Shown here: positions 22,126 through 31,654 of the stretch, one piece after another
Layout: each line of letters starts with the position of its first letter
Position numbering within the stretch: the first letter of the stretch is position 1
DNA from: Apostichopus parvimensis
Taxonomy: Eukaryota; Echinodermata; Holothuroidea; Aspidochirotida; Stichopodidae
Assembly (NCBI GenBank): GCA_000934455.1
Contig: KN884552.1
Location: 8,740-41,872, forward strand
Direction of reading: 5' to 3'
DNA length: 33,133 nt
Program-made: the position numbers and the translations under genes
Notes under the pieces: generated by a model
Told to the model about the DNA's origin: nothing
Database searches by the model: none
What the model saw: only the letters and a program-made list of their open reading frames with translations

Positions 22126-22341
22126 CGTAGGTTTATTCTGGCAAGCTTTCATTTTTGTCCCACACATACAGAAAGAATTGCAGTAGGCCCCTAGTCCCTT
22201 GCACGGACACCCAGCTCCTGCTCGGCCACTAGTCCTAGTGCTGGGCTGTCTCTGACATGTGTTATTACAATTACAACATGAAGGGTCTCCACCGGAAAAT
22301 TGTGAATCCCATGATGATTGTAACGCTAGTTCAGATGACAT
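22126..22341 (-). pseudogene. CXC/P2X7-type gene, exon 1
   Basis: ATG at 22341 in the context GAAGATGTC opens 72 codons. Two cysteine clusters follow: CCNCNNTC, then CPCKGLGAYCNSFCMCGTK ending ACQNKP. The CxCxxxxxxCxxxCxCG spacing resembles CXC (tesmin/MSL2-type) zinc-binding segments. The exon ends ACG|GTAAGTTAAT, a strong donor. This exon is intact. Confidence 0.7.
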
Positions 22342-22869
22342 CTTCTTTTGTAATTTTCAAAGACGGTTTTTCGAAATCCACAAAATATACGTTCGAGCGA
22401 ATGTTTCGGCGGTGGTACTGAATGTAGTGTTATATATTGAAGGCGAGTTGTCAACTGGTTGCCTGTACTGTAAGTCTGTAGACACACATACAGCAACGGT
22501 TCCGATTCGGTTAGTGCGATGAGGAGTGTATATATTTAGCGCATGCACTTCATATTGCCGCTGTGGCAACAACAACTGTGTTTTGCACACATGGTTTCTT
22601 GGAAATTAGTGGTCAGATACCATTTATACTTCTCTCTTACCTAAAGTAGAATCCATCTTACCAGTCACCTCCGATCTTTTCGCATAGTGTAATAATTTAT
22701 AACATTGTAGTTTATATATTTTAAAATTTTAAAAGCTTGACATTGAATACTGAAAACGAATTCATTTTTCCCCCTGTTAAAACCTCTTACATCACAATGA
22801 ACAATGCTGTTTGGCAACAAACCTTAAACCAATGAGAAAATTGAAAATTAAATTGCTGTCGATATTTCA
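22342..22869 (-). promoter_or_regulatory. Probable promoter side of the leftward gene
   Basis: Lies between the ATG at 22341 and the right transposon end. Unlike the left end, it has no TGACGTCA. I see no clear TATA box and no coding sequence; short open frames here are antisense or chance. Confidence 0.35.
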
Positions 22870-22885
22870 TGACGATCACGCCCCT
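22870..22885 (-). repeat. Right terminal inverted repeat
   Basis: On the minus strand it reads AGGGGCGTGATCGTCA, pairing with the left end at 12443-12458. Confidence 0.8.
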
Positions 22886-22889
22886 TTAA
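22886..22889. repeat. TTAA target-site duplication, right
   Basis: Directly follows the right inverted repeat, then continues into copy B sequence (TGAAGTGCG) that matches copy A at 7501. Confidence 0.85.
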
Positions 22890-23020
22890 TGAAGTGCGTT
22901 TGGTTTCAACCGCTGCTTGTTAGCTTGTGCAGGTTAGAAATTGTATGGACACATAGTTGAACACAACATTATCAAGTTTCGCTAGCAGAAGTCGTTAATC
23001 GGATTGAGTCTCATAAAGCA

Positions 23021-23201
23021 ATGGCGAGTACCACTGTTTTCGATCGTAAGCGTTCATCGTCGCTTCCAGCCAAGATCCCACTAACTTCCTTTAATGGTAA
23101 GGCCTAACATGATTTATAAACTTCAAGCGGGACTGAGACACTTCAATGGACACCTAAACTATTTTTTGTTTATATATATAGCTGCCATTTGGCGAGCGTG
23201 A
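23021..23201 (+). CDS. Possible two-exon mini-gene, copy B
   Basis: Counterpart of 8881-9059. ATG at 23021 follows the same CATAAAGCA leader. Exon 1 (23021-23096, MASTTVFDRKRSSSLPAK…) has the same 76-bp length and the same G|GTAAGGCCTAAC donor, but an unrelated sequence. The intron is 85 bp, ending TATATATATAG at 23181. Exon 2 reads AAIWRA across the join and stops at TGA 23199-23201, the position aligned with the copy A stop. The predicted 31-residue product is basic and Ser-rich, with no recognised motif. Confidence 0.35.
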
Positions 23202-23457
23202 CTAAACTTATATTGGCCAAAACGCATAATTCACTCACAACTAATAATACGACGCTGAGAATCTGCAATAAGAGTAGTACAGAATACAACAACAATTCTT
23301 TCCAACTTAGTTTAGCAGAACCACGGATATACTGGCTGCACCTATGTTGTTTCAAGAATTCCCAAAGGAACAAAAGCAAGGACTGACGCGGCTGCTTGTT
23401 CTGCGAATATAGCTTGTCTTTTGAAACATTGCTTTAGTAATAGTGGCTAGGCTTTGG

Positions 23458-24496
23458 CACACACAGAAAAAAATATGTAAAATAATGGTATGTTAATCAC
23501 GGGTTGTAAAATAAAATACATGGCATTTGTAAATAGTACACAACATTCAGTAAAAGTTTGCGTATGCATGCGATTGAAGATTGCCGAAAATTATAGTAAA
23601 AGTCTACCTAGTCATTTTACATGATTACAAGTAACTTTTGCCATTGCGTTAATCAACGGATGCAGAGTTAGATAATGCAACCTAACTTGTGCCAGTTTGC
23701 CAAGTAAAGTCATTTATCGTTACTAAATATATTAGTAATGCACGGCCATACACGCGCCAGCCACACACAGTTCGCGACCACTCGAGCTATAATGACATGA
23801 AAAATCAAGTTAAAAGACAGGGGCCTGGAAGAGTTGATTGAAAATTCGAAGGTAAGTTTAGTCATTCTGTAAGTGAACGTGGCAATACTGAGAAATGCTT
23901 CTAGACTAAATTGTGTAAACGACTGAGTTTGATTCGCTTGCGTTACGTAGACCTAAATTTAAATTTATACATTAAGTTATATAATAGGCTAGCTGCTGTT
24001 TGTCATAGTCAACTCATAATTGTCAGAGAATCACGGACGGACGGAGGATTCATACTGTTACTTAGTGTATTATATTCGTAAGTTCAGCTAGGCCTAATCC
24101 TAACTTAGTGTATCCTTCTAGTCCTTTTAACGTAGCAGGGCTTACTTAGACTAAACTAGGCAGTACATTTTAAAATGGCATTGAGCATAAGCCTATCGTA
24201 ACGCTGATACCATTTTTTTTTAGAGTAAACGTATCCATGTAATGCAATTGTTTAATTACTGGTTTGCCATTTTAGCAGGTAGCAAGTAGGCCAAGACTGA
24301 TGTGGATTGGTGATACTGATAGACCTAACTAAGGCTATAATGTGGTAGTGATGTTGCCCTTATCATTAGCAGTGTTTGCAATTGCATACAGGTGGAGTGA
24401 GCATTTTTTAAGCATTGTATTTCCCCAATACTTCATCCTACATACTTTGTTTAAGTACCAAAATGAAGCCCGGAGAACGATCTTACTAATGATGTA

Positions 24497-24527
<31 letters not shown>

Positions 24528-26046
24528 GTTATATTGAACATCTTTCCCAAACACTTCAGTTGAAACTTTGTTTACGTTTTAAATTCTTGAAAATTTGACC
24601 TTTGACATATTAAGTTTGTTTTAAATCAGCTCAAATGTAGATCAGCCCAGCAGCCTCATTCATCTTTGAGAAGAAGCTAAAAACATTACAAAGATACCTT
24701 GAAAAGCATAGGTCTATTTAGTGTGGCAGGAATTATGACCAAAATCTCCCCAATATGCCTAAAATATCTGCCAAAATCCGGCAAATTACCGGCAAAAGTA
24801 CTGAGTATATACATACTATACAGACACAGACTACACTCTCCTGAAAGAAAAAACAACTCATATCTCTGCCATTTTTTAACCACTTTCACCACAATTGGTA
24901 TCAGAAGAAAGGACATTTTATAAACAATCACAGCATAACATAAAACAATGACAACCCAACTCCTTGACTTTTAGTTTAATGGCTCATTGACGGAAGAGAT
25001 GCCATTTGGGACCTGATTTGAATATTTGCATACATAATTAGCTCAAATTGAATAAAAGTCATGTGACATGAAATCCTGAACTTCTCAACTATCCATTGAT
25101 AAATAGGTTCCTGTACAAAACACTTATTCTATATTATAAATTACATTAAAAGAGACAACCCCCTCCCCCCACATCCCAGCTCATGTTAGTTTGTGTATAT
25201 AGGATGTGTTATGCTAAGGGGCCCAGGCTATGCTAAGGCTAGGCCCGTTGTGGCTGATAATGCTGGGTGATAAAAAATATGTTGATTGCATTATCATCTC
25301 ATGAGTGTACAAGGAGTTAAACATTCTGAATGTTTATCACTTTGAAATCGAAGCAAGCCAGACACATGTAAATGTGAGTGCGGCCATGCCTACCTGTACT
25401 TTAGGCCTAACGTTAACTTAAGCTGAAGCTGTATGCAGTTGGCACACTAGATGTCTCATTTTTTCCTGTTGATTACTTAAATAATTCATTTAGTTGGTAT
25501 TACACTACTGTTTGTGGATATCAAGGAAACGTATGTACATATGTCAGATGGGAAAAAAACAATGCTGCAATCCACTTGTTACCACATTTATTTCCTGAGA
25601 GGCGCATAGGGGTAAACTAACTGTGAATAAATCATTTGCAGCTTTCGTAGATTTCCATTGTGTAAGTTTGCATGGCTTTGTGCCCACCACATTTGTAGTT
25701 ATGTCAGTTTGTGTTTGGAATACTATGCAAAATTTTGATGCAGATATATTTTATCTTAATGGAATGAAGAATATGTATCAACTATTCAAATCCTGGTAGA
25801 GAGTAAATTTTTCAAAGGTAATGATTTTTAAGATGAATGTTTTTAATCCTTATGAGAAATTATATGAATGAAGAATATTTTTTCCATCCCTCCAACACCT
25901 CGGCTTTCTTTGTTTTTGGCCAAAGGCTTAGAGAATCTTTGCAATGGTAATGTCATGTGCGTGAGATGTCTCCTCGTATACATGATATCTCAAGAATAAT
26001 AGATTAATTTGAGTTGATACAGGGCCGAATGGTGTTCCCTGTTGCT
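23458..26046 (+). repeat. Left arm of the giant inverted repeat
   Basis: Pairs with 28146-30496. Relative to the right arm it carries an extra ~170 bp at about 25199-25366 and a T-run/G-run at about 24502-24528. Landmarks shared by both arms include GACGGACGGAGGAT (24033), CAGGTAGCAAGTAGGCCAAG (24277) and GTACATATGTCAGATGGGAA (25532). Confidence 0.88.
23792..23851 (+). pseudogene. SAM-like first exon, left arm, broken
   Basis: Same exon as at 30105-30165 in the right arm, but TGG at codon 3 has become TGA, the second Trp is Arg, and one A is missing near the end. The donor AAG|GTAAGTTTAG is kept. Confidence 0.5.
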
Positions 26047-28145
26047 TTTAGTGAAGATATCTTGTAGAGAAATTAGGGTAGGGAGGGGGTTGTAGCTTAA
26101 TGAGAAAAACTTGAAAAGGCAAATTCCAAGTCGCTATACATGACATTTACTTAATATTTGATGTGAAGCTTTGGTCCATCATCACTTCGTTTTCACTGCC
26201 ATTTTGGGTTTGCTAATTAAATATTAATGATTGGCGGAGCCAACTGAGAATTTTTCTGAATTTAGCATGTAAACACGAAATCTAAAAAAATCTAGAATAT
26301 TAGGTATAATTATAACCATTGACCCAAGGTTGGTCCCTGTTATGTTTGGTGCATATATCATGCATAGTAATCAGTGGACAGGGCTTAAGGTACCACAGTT
26401 TTTTTCTTCTTATTATGACAGACATAACAATATATCACAGCTTGAGAGTATCTCTGTTGAACGTCCTTGCTCAATAATTAATTTTTCTTACCACTTGAAT
26501 CACTAAACGTTTTATTTTTGGATGCATATGTCACGTTTTTGTGAGAGGTACATGCAAATAAATGCCTAGAAACCATGTAGGTGTTTACACAGCCTTATCA
26601 TGATGGGAACGCATTGATCTTTCTCTCGTTGTTTTTTACTTCGGAAAGCACCAACTTACAGTTCTATTTGCAAAATATTTCAGAAAAGTCTCAGCTATAT
26701 GTGTTACTTCTTGAAGAAATCAATATAACATCCTCAGCAGTTAATTGTGATCATCGAGAGACATGCCCTACCTCATAGGACATTTATAAAAACCCTTGAT
26801 GTGTGCTTTAAATCATTACATGTGTTCAATCTGGAATACCAAAAGGCATGTCTTGGTAACTGGGAATTTTTCCAAAACGTTGTTAATGAGTTGCATGGAC
26901 TGGCAGTGGGAAAAAAAAGTGCAACCAGATACGAGATTTTCGTGCTTACCGTGCTACCAGCAAAGACAAGGTAACTGCAGTGTAGCAGTCGTCATGGTGA
27001 GCATTCCACATGTTTTCAAATATCAAAGTTCACTTTGATGTATATCTTCCAGTATCTGTTAAAAAGATTATATCCTTTCATTTCGCAACTACTTGTTTTG
27101 ACTGGTTTGCATGCTAATTCAAATTAAAGTAATAATGAACAAACCACTGTGTATCTAAAGTTGTTGCTTGTTTTAAATTGACTTCAGGAAGAATTGTTTC
27201 TTTGTCTTACATTTTCAGACCCGTCACATCGGATGACTTGAGGGATTGTTGTTATTGTAAGAGTGTTTAAATTGATTGTGCATAATACTCAGCAGTACAA
27301 TAATAAATCCAATCAATGTGATGATTGTGTGTTTAACATGGTGAATGTAACATTTATTACACAAACAGTAACATGAAATTGATTATACTGTCATAGCATT
27401 CAGTGTCCCAAGAATGCAAATGGTCAGTTTAATGCAAATATGTTTCATGTCACAAACGTCACTATTGTTCCATTTTCTTTCAAGAGAATTATATCGGTTC
27501 ATGTCATTCTTCATTTCATTCTTCATTTATTATTTGGTATTGGTTGAGTGTTGACTCTTAATTGGTGACTACAGAAACAGTTGTGTCTTTGTCATTGTCT
27601 TCATGGCTGACAGTTGATTATGATTTAACTTTAAAATGATGTTTACTATAAACGTTGAAGAGGTGGGGTATTATGTGAAAAGTGAAGGAAAATAATTTCA
27701 GTGTTAACTGGCTACCACCAAATATTCAAGATCCTTCCTCTTGAGGATGTATGAGTATTGCTCCATTGTGCTTAATAGTATTACAACTTAATCCTGTCAA
27801 AGAGCTGATAGTAACTTGAACTTGTTGGAACAGTACTATAATGCTCAATTATATACCAGCATGTTTAAGTTACTCAAAAGCTCATATGACATAGAATACT
27901 ATTTTTTGGGGAACGTTTATGGGTTGATGTTTTGTAATTGAAACTAAAGTACCTATGAACAAGAAATTTTAGCTAATGCTGCGGGTAGAGTTGTATCTAT
28001 GTCAAATTTTGCAATCAGGCAGTTGATTATGTTATTTTTTGAGCTTTTAAATATCTTTACATGTTAAGAAAGTTGGGTGAAATTCCTAAGTCGACCAAAT
28101 GCTGTTTGTACATGCATCTCAGAAACTTAAAGAGTAAATCATTAC
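26047..28145. other. Loop of the palindromic element
   Basis: Single-copy centre between the arms. It holds the C-terminal exon at 26741-26974 and a very degenerate repeat of about 400 bp at 27040-28100. No transposase motif was recognised. Confidence 0.6.
26741..26974 (+). pseudogene. C-terminal exon of a SAM-like invertebrate gene
   Basis: The frame begins after CATCCTCAGCAG at 26740 and ends at TAA 26972-26974. Its core, LDVCFKSLHVFNLEYQKAC, followed by WEFFQNVVNELHG, matches the 'hDhxFKhhhVhNLEYPxxxxxxWxFhQ' signature that ends many uncharacterised invertebrate SAM-like proteins, often tied to mobile elements. The exon lies on the same strand as the left-arm SAM-like exon, so the original gene probably read left to right. 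The frame just upstream (26581-26778) is open in another phase and may hold the preceding part. The 5' exon on this side is broken, so I call it a pseudogene. Confidence 0.45.
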
Positions 28146-28478
28146 AGGGAACAACAGGGAACACCATTCTGCCCTGTGTCAACTCAAATTAATCTAGTAT
28201 TCTTGAGATACCATGTATACAAGCAGACATCTCACGCACATGACATCACCATTGCATAGATTCTCTGAGCCTTTGGCAAAAAAACAAAAAGCCCAAATGT
28301 TGGAGAGCTGGAAAACAATGTTCTTCAACATATAATTTCTCCTGAGGATTATAAAAACATTCATCTTAAAAATCAGTACATTTAAGAAATGTACTCTCTA
28401 CCAGAATTTGAGTAGTTGATAAATATTCTTCATTCCATTAAGATAAAATATATCTGCATCAAGTTTTTGCATAGTATC

Positions 28479-28682
28479 TCAATCACAAACTGACATAATT
28501 ACAATTGTGGTGGGCACAAAACCATGCAAACTTACACAATGGAAATCTACGAAAGCTGCACATAATTTCTTTACAGATAGTTTACCCCTATGCGTCTCCC
28601 AGGAAATAAATGTGGTAACAAATGGATTGCAGCATTGCTTTTTCCCATCTGACATATGTACATAAGTTTCCTTGATATCCAC
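28479..28682 (-). CDS. Possible middle exon of the SAM-like gene, right arm
   Basis: An open stretch on the same strand as the SAM-like exon reads MDIKETYVHMSDGKKQCC and then a block GKLSVKKLCAAFVDFHC followed by LHGFVPTT. A 'GKL…L…hV…(G)F.PTT' pattern appears after the SAM domain in the invertebrate protein family I have in mind. The left-arm copy (about 25514-25715, plus strand) is frameshifted. No clear splice sites were placed, so this is tentative. Confidence 0.3.
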   Translation of the reverse strand: MDIKETYVHMSDGKKQCCNPFVTTFISWETHRGKLSVKKLCAAFVDFHCVSLHGFVPTTIVIMSVCD

Positions 28683-30104
28683 AAACAGTAGTGTAATACC
28701 AACTAAATGAATTTTTTAAGCAATCAAAGAAAAAAAATGAGACATCTAGTGTGCCAACTGCATACAGTTACAGCTTAAGTTAAAGTTAGGCCTAGAGTAC
28801 AGGTAGGCATGTCCGCACTCACATTTACATATACAAACTAATATAAGTTGGGATGGGGGTGTGTGTCTCTTTCAACTTGTAATTTAGAATATTAGAATAA
28901 TTTAGAATATTTTGTACAGGAACATATATATCAATGGACAAGTGAGAAGTTCAGAATTTCATGTCACATGACTTTTATGCAATTTGAGCTCCTTCTGTAT
29001 GCAAATATGCAAATTAGGTTCCAAAATGGCATCTCTCCTGTCAATGAGCAAATAACTAAAAGTCAAGGAATCGGGTTGTTAACTTGTTTTATGTTATTCC
29101 CTTATTACAATTTCCTTTCTTCTGATACCAATTGTGGTGAAGTTGGTTGAAAAATGGCAGAGATATGAGTTGTTTTTTTTCTTTTAGGAGAGTGTAGTCT
29201 GTGTCTGTATAGTATGTATATAGTATGTATTCCCGGTAATTTGCCGGATTTTGGCAAATATTTCAGGCATGTTGGGGAAATTTCGGTCATAATTTCTGCT
29301 ACACTAAATGGACCTATGCTTTTCAATGTATCTTTGTAATGTTTTTAGCTTCTTCTGAAAGATTATTGAGGCTGCTGGGCTGATATCAATTTGAGTTGAC
29401 TTTAGAATAATGAATAGGCCAAAGGTCAAATTTTCAAGAATTTGAAACGTAAACAAAGTTTCAACTGAAGTGTTGGAAAGATGTTCAATATAAAAAGTAT
29501 ACATCATTTGGTAAGATCGTTCTATGGGCTTCCTTTTAGTACTTAAACAAAGTATGCAGGATGACGTATTGGAAAGATACGATGCTTTAAAAATGCTTAC
29601 TGCTATGATAAGGGCTAGATCATTACCATATGATAGCCTTAGTTAGGTCTATCAGTATCACCAATCCACATCAGACTTGGCCTACTTGCTACCTGCTAAA
29701 ATGGCAAACCAGTAATTATAAATTGCATAACATGAATACATTAACTCTAAAAAAAATGGTATCAGCGTTACAATAGGCCAATGCGCAAAGCCATTTTAAA
29801 ATGTACTGCCTAGTAAAGCCTAAGTAAGCCCTACTACGGTAAAAGGACTAGAAGGATACACTAGTTAGGATTAGGCCTAACTGAACTTAAGAATAGAATA
29901 CACTAAGGAACAGTAAAAATCCTCCGTCCGTCCGTGATTCTCTGTCAATTATGAGTTGAATATGGCAAATAACTTAATGTATCAATTTGACGTTAGGTCT
30001 ACGTAACGCAAGCGAATCAAAGTTAGTCGTCTATCCAATTAAGTCGTGAGTCTAGAAGCATTTTTCAGTATTGTAACGTTCACTTACAGAGTAACTAAAC
30101 TTAC

Positions 30105-30165
30105 CTTCGAATTTTTCAATGAACTCTTCCAGGCCCCAGTCCTTTAACGTGAGTTTCCATGTCAT
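30105..30165 (-). CDS. SAM-like first exon, right arm, intact
   Basis: ATG at 30165 opens 20 codons, MTWKLTLKDWGLEEFIEKFE, plus one base before a strong donor G|GTAAGTTTAG. The pattern W-x-L-x-x-(F/Y)-x-x-x-F is typical of the first helix of SAM and SAM-like domains. A CpG-containing stretch (CTCGAGTGGTCGCGAAATG on the plus strand at about 30171) lies just upstream and could be the start region. The following exon was not found with certainty; 28479-28682 is a candidate further along the same strand. A chance short ORF is possible, but its retention beside a donor in both arms argues against this. Confidence 0.45.
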
Positions 30166-30538
30166 TGTAGCTCGAGTGGTCGCGAAATGTATGTGGCTTG
30201 CGCGTGTATGGCCATGGATTACTAGTATATTCAGTAAAGATTAATGACTTTACTTGACAAACTGGTACAAGTTAGGTTGCATTATCTAACTCTGCATCCG
30301 TTGAATAACGCATTGGCAAAAGTTACTCGTAATCATGTAAAATGACTAAGTGGACTTTTACTATAATTTTCGGCAATACCCAATCGCATGCATACGCATA
30401 CTTTTACTGAATGTTGTGTAATATTGACAAAATGCCATGTATTTTTTTACAACCCGGGATTTACATTACATTATTTTACATATTGTGTTATGTGTGTAAT
30501 AGGGCTGCTAGATCTATATAATCTTTAAAGTCTTAGGT

Positions 30539-31315
30539 GTAGCGCAAGCCTAGCCAAGTCCATCTAGCTTGTTGCTAAGACATGTGTAAGAAAGAACGTA
30601 TTTGTAACATTTAAGTTTGTATTATTTGATCTGTTTACGAAACCTATTAATAGTGTTTCAATGATCACTGGCTTGATTTTCGCTGTACAGTTCCAATTGA
30701 CATGATAAGTGTTACTGTAATTCAGTTATTCAGTTTGAGCTATTCGGTGACTGACGCCTGTTATTTTCACCACTGGATCACTAAACGTTCACATAATGCT
30801 AATGTAAGGTTAAACCTCATATTATGTAGTTAGGAGTGCGCGCTAATAGTCACTTGTTGGTATCGGGTTGAAACTGAGATGTCAATTTCAAATTGATTTC
30901 TCATATGTTTGTACAAAGCAAAGACACAACACACTGCTATCTAAGATCTTGAAAATGTAAAATTGTGACCTTTTAATTACAGAGTCTTGACTACATCAAG
31001 TAGTTGTTGCAATCAATTCAGGAATAACTTACGACATCAGAAACATTACCTGAGCATGTTTTTCACAACAATGGTACCTACAACTAGATCAAATTTATAT
31101 GTTATACATTGTTATCAATAATATTCTACCAGTGTTACAAATATCATAACTATGATAGGAACAACCAGTGCAAGGTATAATGTAAATCATTTATTAACAA
31201 TTTTAAGTCATTACTTCGTTAAGATAGCTGCAGGGGATCCGTGTGCTACATTAGGTCCATATTATATTAAACTTTTAATTCATCAAACTGAGGGGTTTGC
31301 ACAAACTATTATCAA
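30539..31315. repeat. Duplicated block, copy B, part 3
   Basis: Matches copy A 9640-10470 from AGCGCAAGCCTAGCCAAGTC to the CTGCAGGGGAT…GTGTGCTACATT region and slightly beyond. It ends where the LINE fragment begins. Confidence 0.88.
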
Positions 31316-31504
31316 ATTATCTAGTCGAGTGCGTGTCACAAGTCGTGCTGCATAACTTTGCACCTGTTGAAGACGACTGGTTAGTGTTTTGAGGTAGGCC
31401 ACAGAGTAAGGCATTACCATAATATAATCGAGATGTGACGAGAGAATGAACATTTTGATACACAATAGACGGACAGTTAAATTGGACAAATGAGCAATGA
31501 ATAG
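31313..31504 (-). pseudogene. LINE reverse-transcriptase C-terminal fragment
   Basis: On the minus strand, LSSHLDYIMVMPYS followed by LTSRLQQVQSYAARLVTRT matches the conserved end of non-LTR (Jockey/CR1-like) reverse transcriptases, usually written SRLDYxNxLLYGL…RLQRVQNxAARLVT. Only about 64 residues are recognisable. The rest of the open frame (up to 31654) is less clear. No endonuclease or RT active site is in the window. It probably inserted at, or truncated, the end of copy B. Confidence 0.7.
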
Positions 31505-31654
31505 AGCAGAGTTAAGCACAACAAATGAAATGTAACGAGAGAATAAAAGCTCTGTTGTAGTTAATATCGTACACACGATGCATTTTATGTACGTGTATTG
31601 ATTATAAAGAGTACACATTATTGCATGTAGGCTAGTATTCTTAGTGAATGGCAA

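Larger units (their letters stand above)
17760..22341 (-). pseudogene. CXC plus P2X7-type C-terminal ('ballast') domain gene, broken
   Basis: Reading leftward: exon 1 (22341-22126) starts at ATG and carries a cysteine-rich segment. Exon 2 (21395-21279) is an acidic, serine-rich linker joined in phase 0. A terminal exon (about 18276-17760) carries a P2X7-type C-terminal region: PSWCKCLQCVEMLTDVENKC, then FRDICLNALILGVNMRMRDD, then VLPSCCISKIRERFPSVDGQ followed by YVGF. The C, W and GQYxGF positions are hallmarks of the cytosolic zinc- and guanine-nucleotide-binding 'ballast' domain of P2X7, which also occurs in invertebrate proteins without the channel. No channel domain is present. Defects are a TGA at 18179-18177, a frameshift near 18078, stops at 17892-17890 and about 17870, and a further frameshift before VLPSCC. 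A 1.9-kb transposon occupies the large intron. An exon between 21279 and 18276 may be missing or lost in the gap. Confidence 0.75.
12443..22885. mobile_element. Kolobok-type DNA transposon, 10.4 kb, two convergent genes, degenerate
   Basis: Both ends carry a short inverted repeat: AGAGGCGTGGTCGT at 12443 and, read on the minus strand from 22885, AGGGGCGTGATCGT. TTAA directly flanks both (12439-12442 and 22886-22889). The paralogous block at 7497-7500 has one TTAA and no insert, which fixes the ends. Inside are a rightward DDE-transposase-like gene (12704-16323) and a leftward CXC/P2X7-type gene (22341-17760), facing each other. piggyBac also uses TTAA, but the transposase motifs here are not piggyBac-like, so Kolobok is the better guess. 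Both genes are broken, so this copy cannot be autonomous. A second transposon sits inside it (19281-21169), and part of that is an assembly gap. Confidence 0.75.
22886..23457. repeat. Duplicated block, copy B, part 2
   Basis: Matches copy A 7497-7528 and then 8757-9318. Anchors include AACACAACATTATCAAG (22958) and CAAAACGCATAATTCACTCA (23217). It ends at GGCTTTGG, where the palindromic element begins. Confidence 0.88.
23458..30496. mobile_element. 7.0-kb giant-palindrome element
   Basis: The sequence starting CACACACAG at 23458 and the reverse complement of the sequence ending TGTGTG at 30496 align for about 2.4-2.6 kb, leaving a central loop of about 2.1 kb. It occupies a defined slot in copy B: copy A sequence matches up to 23457 and again from 30541. 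I could not identify a target duplication. No transposase was found. Exons of a SAM-like gene family lie in the arms and loop. It may be a long-inverted-repeat or foldback-type transposon, or an inserted gene that underwent inverted duplication. Confidence 0.75.
28146..30496 (-). repeat. Right arm of the giant inverted repeat
   Basis: Reverse complement of the left arm, with perhaps 10-15% divergence by eye. The inner limit is where CAGGGAACACCATTC (28155) stops matching the left arm at about 26046. Confidence 0.88.

Noticed and set aside
17760-22341. A true P2X receptor channel gene
   Set aside because: No transmembrane segments or extracellular P2X domain are present; only the C-terminal cytosolic domain matches.
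12443-22885. piggyBac as the identity of the TTAA element
   Set aside because: The transposase motifs (GDAR…GH, D-x-W-H, GEHHW) and the ends (AGRGGCG) do not match piggyBac as I know it.
24699-24923. Similar small frames in the two palindrome arms (also 29105-29326, minus) as a conserved gene
   Set aside because: They are simply the same arm sequence on opposite strands; substitutions and indels show no coding pattern I can defend.
23458-30496. Polinton/Maverick element because of long inverted ends
   Set aside because: No polymerase, integrase, ATPase or protease sequence, too short, and the arms make up most of the length.
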